Shown piece after piece: positions 1 to 5,414 of a DNA stretch of 5,488 nt. Position 1 is the first letter of the stretch. Each line of letters starts with the position of its first letter. The DNA is from JBEICQ01 sp040383885 (GTDB lineage: Bacteria > Bacteroidota > Bacteroidia > UBA4408). The notes beneath the pieces were generated by a model. It was not told the origin of the DNA and made no database searches. It saw only the letters and a list, made by a program, of their open reading frames with translations. A program made the translations under genes and the position numbers. The DNA is taken from the NCBI GenBank assembly GCA_040383885.1, contig JBEICQ010000151.1, positions 1 through 5,488 on the forward strand, read 5' to 3'.

Positions 1-126
1 GACCACAGCCTCCACCTTGTTAATCATCACATCCGAGGGTTTCAGTTTTTTTTCCAATCTCTGACTGCTTGCATCAAGATAAAGCAGGAGAAGGAACAAC
101 TTAAGGGATACTATTTTCCACTTCAT
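1..126 (-). CDS. SurA-like periplasmic peptidyl-prolyl isomerase/chaperone, N-terminal fragment
   Basis: Only the first 42 codons are present; the gene runs off the left edge. The start is the ATG at 126-124, which opens a clear signal peptide: basic N-terminus (MKWK), then a Leu-rich core (LKLFLLLLYL) and a likely signal peptidase I site A-S-S before Gln22. The residues after it (around 31-42, SDVMINKVEAVV) match the opening of SurA-type proteins, where a 'D-x-I-V-A-V-V-G' stretch begins the chaperone domain. I therefore infer a periplasmic SurA-like folding factor; any parvulin domain would lie outside the window. The start codon lies 26 bp inside the end of the upstream lipoprotein gene in another frame, suggesting translational coupling. 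There is no Shine-Dalgarno, only an A-rich leader. The assignment rests on a short stretch and on the two related neighbours, so the secreted status is firmer than the exact family. Confidence 0.72.
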   Translation of the reverse strand, partial: MKWKIVSLKLFLLLLYLDASSQRLEKKLKPSDVMINKVEAVV

Positions 127-946
127 TGCTGTTTTTTGCTTGTTCGAGAATATCCCGCTTGTGGCTGTCAATCAGACGCAACTTTTTTTTGTTGAGAATC
201 ATGCGTCGGATATTTTCTTTTTCAAATGCCATAGGAGAGCGGGTTTCCTTTGTCCTGAAACCTTTTATTCCCACAAAGTACAGAAAATCTCCCTGCGTAA
301 ACTCAATGGATTTGTTATTTCTTAAAAATTCTTCCTCATCGAATGTTTTGATGGGAATTTCTTTTTTCAGGTCCTTGAAGTAAAGCCATTTGCTGTCGTC
401 CAAAAAATAGTTAACAGCATTCCTTCTGCAGAATGCGTCCAGTTTCTGTAAATCACTCTCACGGCTGCTTTGGTAGAGCGCTTTTACAAGGGCTGCTCCT
501 CGTGTGGATTTCGCAAGTTTGATATATCTTACCTGAACGATATTGTCTTTGAGCAGGAATTCAGAAGGATGTTTCTCGTAGTATTCCCTGATCTCATTGT
601 CGCTCACTGAGGTGTCCAGTTTTTGCCTCACAAATTCTTTCTGGTAGGCATAAATTACCAGGGCATTCCGGTAAGATTCTATTTCATGATCAAAATTTTT
701 CTGTTCTGCTTCCAGGTTGTTTTCCGATTGCCGCAACATGAGCTGGTTCTCAATCCACGACTGCACATAGGACTTAATCATGTCCAGGCTGTCTTTTCCG
801 TGCACCCCCGGAGGGACTACACCTGCAATGTCTGCCTTTACAAGTACTTTGTCATAGGCCCTTGCCACAAAATCTTTTCCCTGCCTTTTTTCTGAGCACC
901 CAAAAAAAAACACAATGAGGAGAGTAAAGGCCGGAAAATAGTTCAT
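101..946 (-). CDS. SurA-like lipoprotein with degenerate parvulin-type domain
   Basis: A 281-residue protein with a lipoprotein signal peptide: hydrophobic residues 4-15, then F-F-G-Cys17, a Phe-rich but acceptable lipobox, so it is probably membrane-anchored after export. Residues about 53-112 look like the helical SurA-N chaperone region (including SYVQSWIENQLMLRQ at 59-73). Residues 114-132 (VSDNEIREYYEKHPSEFLL) match the linker that normally precedes a parvulin domain. Residues 136-231 occupy the parvulin position, followed by a basic C-terminal helix (about 240-270) typical of SurA/PpiC proteins. The domain starts IVQVRYIKL where active parvulins have A-x-H-I-L, and near its end has FLYFVGIK where they have F/Y-G-Y/W-H-I-I-K, so both conserved histidines appear lost. 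I infer a chaperone-like, probably non-isomerase protein. The residues after Cys17 (SEKRQ) are not a clearly acidic surface-export signal, so a periplasm-facing location is more likely. It lies between two other folding genes, 45 bp from one and overlapping the other. The signal-peptide codons contain a run of nine T. Confidence 0.8.
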   Translation of the reverse strand: MNYFPAFTLLIVFFFGCSEKRQGKDFVARAYDKVLVKADIAGVVPPGVHGKDSLDMIKSYVQSWIENQLMLRQSENNLEAEQKNFDHEIESYRNALVIYAYQKEFVRQKLDTSVSDNEIREYYEKHPSEFLLKDNIVQVRYIKLAKSTRGAALVKALYQSSRESDLQKLDAFCRRNAVNYFLDDSKWLYFKDLKKEIPIKTFDEEEFLRNNKSIEFTQGDFLYFVGIKGFRTKETRSPMAFEKENIRRMILNKKKLRLIDSHKRDILEQAKNSNEVENSIP

Positions 947-959
947 GTGAGCGTTGCGT

Positions 960-980
960 CCCCGGCTTGCACAACCGGGA
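960..980 (-). promoter_or_regulatory. GC-rich hairpin between tandem-parvulin and lipoprotein genes
   Basis: Read as minus-strand RNA, CCCGGUU pairs with AA-G-CCGGG (one bulged G) around a four-base GUGC loop, with a possible U-G pair at the base. It fills about half of the 45-bp gap between the stop at 992 and the start at 946. No U-run follows, so it is not a standard intrinsic terminator. It could protect the upstream message from 3' decay or tune translation of the lipoprotein, whose start codon lies 13 nt beyond it. Function is inferred only from position. Confidence 0.35.
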
Positions 981-991
981 TTGGTGAAGAA

Positions 992-3028
992 TCAGGGCAA
1001 CTTGGTGAGAACATCACGGTTGATTTCAACCTTGTACTTTTTGCGCAGGGTTTCAATCCATTGTTTTTCCAATACATTCTGGTAGTCGGCAGTAATCAGC
1101 CCTTTGGCTTCGCTAAGCGTTTTGGGTTCGGGTGGCAATACTTTTTCGATATTTACGAAAAAGCTCTGTTTTCCGATGTTCATGTTGGGGCTTATTCCCG
1201 GATTTTTTCCTGCCTTGTCAACTGCTTCGTTCTCTCCCTTGCTGAATTTACCGTGCTCAATTCTCAGGTTCAACTGCGATTGCTGGTTGATTTTTGCAAG
1301 GATTTCAGATTCGGTGAGTGGCTTGTCTGCTTCCTTGTCTTTCTTCTTTTTCTTTGCAGGAGGCGGATTTAGCAGCGCTTTCACGGCATTAGCAATAGAA
1401 TCATTCTTGCAGGTATAGACAGTTGCCTGCACCCTCTCATCCCACATGTATTTTTCTTTATGTGCATCGTAAAACTCTTTTAATCCTACCGTGTCTTTCA
1501 CCGCCTTGGACCATACCTTCTTGTCGGTTAAATCGAACAGTAAAATTCCATCTCTGTACTCCTGCAGGAGAGAACGATAATCTGCATGTTTTTCCCCCAA
1601 CTTACTTTCTTCATAAGCAAGTAGATTTTCATTCACAAACTGTTTGTACATGTCTGTTACCACAATGAGCATATCAATTTTAGTTCGCTTGCTTTGGTGG
1701 CTTTCCAGAAACTTCACAAAATCGGCCTGGGTGTATTGTTTGTTACCAATTTTGCAGAGGTTTTTGTTCAGGTTTTTTGCAGAAGATGCCTTCCATTTGC
1801 CTTCGAAAAAAGTGGTATCGAGCACGGAAACACATTCTTCCGCCAGTTTAGGATTGTCGGAGAAGCCATATTCCTTTTTGATTTTAGCCAGCATCGATTC
1901 CTTGCTTTTCTGAGAGCGGGAATCTTTGCCCACTTTGGTTTTAATCTCGTTCTTCAGTTCCTCGAAACTGCCGATTTCTTTTTTAGATAATCTTTTGATA
2001 ATGTGCCAGCCGTACATGGTCTGAACCGGTGCAGAGTAATCTCCGTCCTTGGCAAGTGCGAATGCAGCTTTTTCAAAATCTAAAACCATTCTTCCCGTAC
2101 CGAAAGCAGGTAGTTCTCCACCTTTTCTGGAGGAAGCTTTGTCGTCGCTAAATTGCTTGGCAAGCTCTGCAAAGTCTTCACCGGCTTTTAATTTGGCATA
2201 GATCTCATCAATCTTTTTACGCACATTCACAGAATCTTCCCCACGAAGTTCTTTACCGCCTTTGATCATGATATGTGCAGCGGTAATTTGTCCGGGATTG
2301 GGTCTCTTTTCCATTACTTTGATGATATGGTAGCCGAAACGGGTCCGAACAGGCATGGTAATATCACCTGCTTTGCCACTGTAGCAGGCAGATTCAAACG
2401 GATAAACCATCTGCAGAGAGGTAAAAAATCCCAGATCACCATTGTTTTCTTTTACTGAGGGATCTTCAGAATATTTTTTAGCAACCTCTTCGAATGCTTC
2501 TCCTTTGAGTATTTTGTTTCTGGCTTCAATGCTTTTGTTGTAGGCTGCCAGGGTATCTTTTGGAAGTGCTTCCTGTGGACACTTAATCAGGATATGAGCT
2601 GCTTTAATGTCCGTTTTCATACGGTCATAAGCCTCGCGAAGAAGTTGTTCATTCACCTCGTTGTCGACCAGGTAGGGTTGGGCAAGTTGTTTTCTGTAAC
2701 CTTCAAGCTCATTCTTGAAAGAGGCAATGGTATCGAGTCCCATTTCTTCAGCTTCCCTCACTTTAAGTTTGAAGTTGATAAAAAGTTCAAGGTATTCCTT
2801 CACTGATACAGAATCAAATTTCTGTTCCTTGTTATTTTTTTTGTAGATCGAAAGGAATTCTGACTTACTGACCGGTTTTCCTCCAATAACAAGCATCTGG
2901 GGATCTTCATTTTTGGCCACCTGGGTTGCCGGTTTTTTGGGAGGAACAGGGGTGGACTGTTTTTTTTGAGCAACAGCTTGCACACCACACATCAGCATGG
3001 CATACAGCGTCAAAAGTTTGGCGTTCAT
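992..3028 (-). CDS. Secreted tandem-parvulin peptidyl-prolyl cis-trans isomerase (SurA/PpiD-like)
   Basis: A 678-residue exported protein that should catalyse cis-trans isomerisation of Xaa-Pro bonds and act as a chaperone for periplasmic or outer-membrane clients. The start chosen is the ATG at 3028-3026 because it opens a standard signal peptide (MNAKLLTLYAMLMCGVQAVA, cleavage A20 before Gln21); an upstream in-frame ATG would bury it. After a Pro/Lys-rich linker (21-44), residues about 45-138 form a SurA-N-like helical region. Parvulin 1 spans about 141-242 with AAHILIK (His145), NNGDLGFF and FGYHIIK (His234). Parvulin 2 spans about 247-350 with AAHIMIK (His252), KGGELPAFG and YGWHIIK (His342). 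Both keep the family's conserved histidines. The remaining ~330 residues seem to include another SurA-like helical part and, at about 514-669, a third parvulin-like unit without the histidines, interrupted by a Lys-rich insert (555-570). Length exceeds E. coli SurA (about 430 residues). It probably has its own promoter in the 111-bp gap upstream and leads the folding cluster. Confidence 0.93.
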   Translation of the reverse strand: MNAKLLTLYAMLMCGVQAVAQKKQSTPVPPKKPATQVAKNEDPQMLVIGGKPVSKSEFLSIYKKNNKEQKFDSVSVKEYLELFINFKLKVREAEEMGLDTIASFKNELEGYRKQLAQPYLVDNEVNEQLLREAYDRMKTDIKAAHILIKCPQEALPKDTLAAYNKSIEARNKILKGEAFEEVAKKYSEDPSVKENNGDLGFFTSLQMVYPFESACYSGKAGDITMPVRTRFGYHIIKVMEKRPNPGQITAAHIMIKGGKELRGEDSVNVRKKIDEIYAKLKAGEDFAELAKQFSDDKASSRKGGELPAFGTGRMVLDFEKAAFALAKDGDYSAPVQTMYGWHIIKRLSKKEIGSFEELKNEIKTKVGKDSRSQKSKESMLAKIKKEYGFSDNPKLAEECVSVLDTTFFEGKWKASSAKNLNKNLCKIGNKQYTQADFVKFLESHQSKRTKIDMLIVVTDMYKQFVNENLLAYEESKLGEKHADYRSLLQEYRDGILLFDLTDKKVWSKAVKDTVGLKEFYDAHKEKYMWDERVQATVYTCKNDSIANAVKALLNPPPAKKKKKDKEADKPLTESEILAKINQQSQLNLRIEHGKFSKGENEAVDKAGKNPGISPNMNIGKQSFFVNIEKVLPPEPKTLSEAKGLITADYQNVLEKQWIETLRKKYKVEINRDVLTKLP

Positions 3029-3049
3029 AATTATTCTGTAAAGCAGGCG

Positions 3050-3057
3050 CAAATGTA
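3050..3057 (-). promoter_or_regulatory. Candidate Bacteroidota -7 promoter box for the tandem-parvulin gene
   Basis: On the minus strand this reads TACATTTG, an exact fit to the Bacteroidota -7 consensus TAnnTTTG, followed by GCG, a common continuation. Transcription would begin near 3041-3046, leaving a leader of roughly 13-18 nt before the ATG at 3028. I see no convincing TTG-type -33 element about 19 bp further upstream, so strength is uncertain. If real, the chaperone genes can be expressed independently of the M42 peptidase gene. Confidence 0.5.
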
Positions 3058-3120
3058 AAAACTTTTTGCAGGTAAGGCCTTTGACTTGTGCTTGTTTGTA
3101 GCCATGCTCTGCAGGGATGT

Positions 3121-3134
3121 TTAACAATTGTTAA
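3121..3134. repeat. Perfect 14-bp palindrome (TTAACAATTGTTAA) in the M42-parvulin gap
   Basis: The sequence equals its own reverse complement over all 14 bases. It starts 5 bp past the stop codon of the M42 peptidase gene and lies about 64 bp upstream of the candidate -7 box of the chaperone gene. With no loop and only two G-C pairs it is a poor RNA hairpin, so a dimeric regulator's DNA site is more plausible than a terminator. It is AT-rich, and chance occurrence cannot be excluded. Confidence 0.4.
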
Positions 3135-3139
3135 CCGGC

Positions 3140-4234
3140 TTATTTCAGGTATCTGAAGTCATGCCCTTTCTTTATTCCCTGTAGCGATTCATAGATCAGT
3201 CTGATCACTGCTTCTACATCTTTTTTGTGCACCATCTCTACTGTGGTGTGCATGTACCTTAAGGGTAGCGAGATAAGTGCAGAGGCTACACCGCCGCCAT
3301 TATAGGCAAATGCATCAGTATCAGTACCAGTTGCCCTAGAAACAGCCTGTCTTTGAAAGGCAATTTTGTTTTTTCCGGCAGTTTCCACCAGGAGTTTCAA
3401 GAGATTGTTCTGCACAGCCGGTCCGTAGGTAAGCACAGGTCCTTTGCCACAGGCCAGGTCACCATTGGTAATTTTGTTGAGCATGGGTGTTTGGGTATCG
3501 TGACAAACATCGGTGATGATAGCTGCCTGGGGATTGATTTTATTAACAATCATTTCGGCTCCCCTGAGACCAACCTCTTCCTGCACGGAATTGGTGATGT
3601 AGAGGCCAAAGGGTAGCTTCACTTTGTTTTCATGAAGCAATCTGGCCACCTGAGCAATCATGAATCCGCCAATGCGGTTGTCGAGTGCCCTGCCCACATA
3701 GTATCTGTCATTGAGTTGGATAAACTCGTCTTCATAGGTAACCACACAACCCACATGGATGCCCAGTTTTTCTACCTCTGCACGGGTATGGCATCCGCAA
3801 TCCAGAAAAATATTTTTGGGTGAGGGTGGTTCTTCCTTCATGGCATCTCTGGTGTGGATGGCAGGCCAGCCAAAAACAGCTTTAATCATGCCTTTTTCGG
3901 TATGGATATTTACGCGCTTGCTGGGAGCAATCTGGTGATCGCTGCCACCGTTGCGTTTCAGGTAGATAAATCCGTCGGAGGTGATGTAACTGACAAACCA
4001 GCTGATTTCATCAGCATGCGCCTCTATCACCACCCTGTATTCTGCATCCGGATTGATGATGCCCACCACTGTTCCGTATGTGTCTACCATGTGGGTGTGG
4101 ATGTATGGCTTGATGTATTTCAGCCATAGTTCCTGCCCTTTGGACTCAAAGCCGGTAGGTGAGGGATTGTTGAGGTATTTACCCAAAAATTGTTCGGCAG
4201 ATGCCGTGATGATGGAGCTTTTATTCTTGGCCAT
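3140..4234 (-). CDS. M42-family metallo-aminopeptidase (glutamyl aminopeptidase/TET-like)
   Basis: A 364-residue cytoplasmic protein (no signal peptide) of the M42 di-zinc aminopeptidases, which trim peptides, often as large tetrahedral dodecamers. The motifs run in the expected order: AHADEI with His73 (metal ligand) and Asp75; GRALDNRIGG with Asp185 (bridging ligand); QEEVGLRGA with Glu219 (general base) and Glu220 (ligand); TDVCHDT with Asp242 (ligand); GTDTDAF at 303-309; and RYMHTTVE with His329 (ligand). All residues needed for catalysis are present. An inserted PDZ-like dimerisation/lid domain falls roughly between residues 80 and 175, as in the family. Length is normal (about 350-370). 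Older annotations call such proteins endoglucanase M or cellulase; peptidase is better supported. Substrate preference cannot be read from the sequence. The ATG follows seven A's rather than a Shine-Dalgarno. It is divergent from purK and 111 bp upstream of the chaperone cluster. Confidence 0.95.
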   Translation of the reverse strand: MAKNKSSIITASAEQFLGKYLNNPSPTGFESKGQELWLKYIKPYIHTHMVDTYGTVVGIINPDAEYRVVIEAHADEISWFVSYITSDGFIYLKRNGGSDHQIAPSKRVNIHTEKGMIKAVFGWPAIHTRDAMKEEPPSPKNIFLDCGCHTRAEVEKLGIHVGCVVTYEDEFIQLNDRYYVGRALDNRIGGFMIAQVARLLHENKVKLPFGLYITNSVQEEVGLRGAEMIVNKINPQAAIITDVCHDTQTPMLNKITNGDLACGKGPVLTYGPAVQNNLLKLLVETAGKNKIAFQRQAVSRATGTDTDAFAYNGGGVASALISLPLRYMHTTVEMVHKKDVEAVIRLIYESLQGIKKGHDFRYLK

Positions 4235-4255
4235 TTTTTTTGAATCTTAATCCCA

Positions 4256-4263
4256 CGAATGTA
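4256..4263 (-). promoter_or_regulatory. Candidate -7 box for the M42 peptidase gene (one mismatch)
   Basis: On the minus strand this reads TACATTCG, one base from the Bacteroidota TAnnTTTG consensus. Initiation would fall near 4247-4252, giving a leader of about 13-18 nt before the ATG at 4234. No -33 match is evident. It is only 5 bp from the opposite-facing box for purK. The main support is position: a promoter has to exist in this 47-bp gap or inside purK. Confidence 0.35.
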
Positions 4264-4268
4264 ATATT

Positions 4269-4276
4269 TACTTTTG
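4269..4276 (+). promoter_or_regulatory. purK: Candidate Bacteroidota -7 box for purK-purE
   Basis: TACTTTTG fits TAnnTTTG exactly. Initiation is expected about 4-7 nt past the box, at roughly 4280-4283, which coincides with the ATG at 4282. The purK transcript would then have almost no leader. A TTTG lies at 4239-4242, but its spacing to the box (26 bp) is longer than the usual ~19, so the -33 element is unclear. An 8-bp palindrome, TGTGCACA (4275-4282), overlaps the end of the box and the start codon; its significance is unknown. Confidence 0.5.
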
Positions 4277-4281
4277 TGCAC

Positions 4282-5403
4282 ATGGTTAAAAAGATAGGAA
4301 TTCTGGGAGGAGGACAGCTGGGACGCATGTTTTTGCAGGAAGCGCGGGCATTCCCCTTTTCGTTTTTTGTACTCGATCCCGATCCGGATGCGCCTGCAGC
4401 CACCCTGGCTGATGGTTTTACCTGCGGGAGTTTCAGGGATTATGACCAGGTGATGCAATTCGGGAAAAATGTAGACATACTTACCATAGAGATTGAAGAT
4501 GTAAATACGACTGCCTTGTATGATTTGAGAAATATGGGCGTCCGCGTTTTTCCGGAACCCGAGGTGATTGAATTGATCAAAGACAAAGGCAAACAGAAAG
4601 AATTCCTCAAGAGGCATGCACGTCCCTGCGGAGATTTTTGTTTTGCCGATACTCCTGCGCAAATTGCAGATCAGCCCTTTGGCTGGCCGGTATTTATTAA
4701 GTCGAGGACCGGAGGCTACGATGGCAAAGGCGTTCAACTGCTCAGAAGTAGTGACGATCCGGTGAGCATTCCCGGTCCCTGGCTGATCGAACGGAAGGTG
4801 AAAGTACAGAAGGAACTTGCGGTAATTGTTTCGAGAAACAGCAAAGGACAAACGGCTGTTTTTCCTCCCGTAGAAAGTTCTTTTCATGGGGAACTTCACC
4901 TCGTTGATTATTTGATTTCACCGGCAGAAATTTCCGCTAACCTGGCTGAAAAAGCCCGGCAACTTGCGATAGAGGCCGCGCATGCACTCGCCATCACCGG
5001 CTTACTGGCGGTAGAACTTTTCCTGGATGAAAACAATGATTTGTATGTAAATGAAATGGCCCCCCGGCCGCATAACTCAGGACATGCCAGCATTGAAGCA
5101 AACACCTGTTCGCAGTTTATGCTCTGGCTTTTTTCCATCACCGGACTGCCGCCTGCCAATACTGATTCGCTGATGCCGGCAGTGATGATCAATCTTATTG
5201 GCAGCGAAGGTCATGAGGGACAGGCTATGATAAACGGAATGGATGAAATTGTATCCACCAAAGGTGCTTATCTGCATTGGTATGGAAAAAAAATAACCAA
5301 ACCAGGTCGTAAAATGGGGCATGTAACCGTGATCGATTCCGACATTCAGCGCGCGTTTCAAACAGCCCGATTTGTCAAACAAACATTAAAAGTAATAGCC
5401 TGA
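4282..5403 (+). CDS. purK: N5-carboxyaminoimidazole ribonucleotide synthase (PurK)
   Basis: A 373-residue ATP-grasp enzyme that uses ATP and bicarbonate to convert AIR to N5-CAIR in de novo purine synthesis, in the cytoplasm. The start at ATG 4282 gives MVKKIGILGGGQLGRM, the characteristic PurK N-terminus with its Gly-rich loop at 9-15. TIEIEDVNTTAL (68-79) corresponds to the family's E-x-E-x-V-N segment. The ATP-grasp core follows: FIKSRTGGYDGKGVQ (138-152) with ATP-contacting Lys140 and the Gly-rich lid; IERKV (169-173); AVELF with Glu245 and VNEMAPRPHNSGH (256-268) with Glu258, the probable Mg ligands. The C-terminal region carries KMGHVTV (344-350), typical of PurK. Length is usual (about 355-390) and no key residue is missing. 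purE begins 11 bp downstream, so the pair is an operon in purK-purE order. An in-frame TTG at 4240 would add 14 residues with no family match and is not used. Confidence 0.97.
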   Translation: MVKKIGILGGGQLGRMFLQEARAFPFSFFVLDPDPDAPAATLADGFTCGSFRDYDQVMQFGKNVDILTIEIEDVNTTALYDLRNMGVRVFPEPEVIELIKDKGKQKEFLKRHARPCGDFCFADTPAQIADQPFGWPVFIKSRTGGYDGKGVQLLRSSDDPVSIPGPWLIERKVKVQKELAVIVSRNSKGQTAVFPPVESSFHGELHLVDYLISPAEISANLAEKARQLAIEAAHALAITGLLAVELFLDENNDLYVNEMAPRPHNSGHASIEANTCSQFMLWLFSITGLPPANTDSLMPAVMINLIGSEGHEGQAMINGMDEIVSTKGAYLHWYGKKITKPGRKMGHVTVIDSDIQRAFQTARFVKQTLKVIA

Positions 5404-5414
5404 ACTCACGCAAT

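Noticed and set aside
960..980. Intrinsic terminator between the tandem-parvulin and lipoprotein genes.
   Set aside because: A hairpin is present but no U-run follows on the transcribed strand.
947..1372. A 141-codon plus-strand open frame antisense to the end of the tandem-parvulin gene, plus similar shorter ones across 1104-2806.
   Set aside because: Composition is that of a reverse-strand shadow (Phe/Leu-rich from Lys/Glu codons), with no family match and no promoter or start context.
3031..3105. A 24-codon minus-strand open frame ending 2 bp before the tandem-parvulin start, a conceivable leader peptide.
   Set aside because: It spans the predicted promoter, so it would not be on that transcript; no codon run or pairing structure typical of attenuation is seen.
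3029..3127. In-frame upstream extension of the tandem-parvulin gene (33 extra residues from an ATG at 3127).
   Set aside because: It would place a hydrophilic, unrelated stretch in front of a clean signal peptide and would read through the -7 box at 3050-3057.
3140..4234. Endoglucanase/cellulase function for the M42 protein.
   Set aside because: The residues present are the complete di-zinc aminopeptidase set; the cellulase label for this family is a historical annotation.
4240..4281. TTG-initiated 14-residue extension of purK.
   Set aside because: PurK proteins begin directly at the K-I-G-I-L-G-G-G-Q-L-G motif; the extension crosses the predicted promoter.
4120..4899. A 259-codon open frame on the minus strand, antisense to purK.
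   Set aside because: It has no recognisable domain, covers the ATP-grasp core of a certain gene, runs across the divergent promoter gap and overlaps the M42 gene in another frame.
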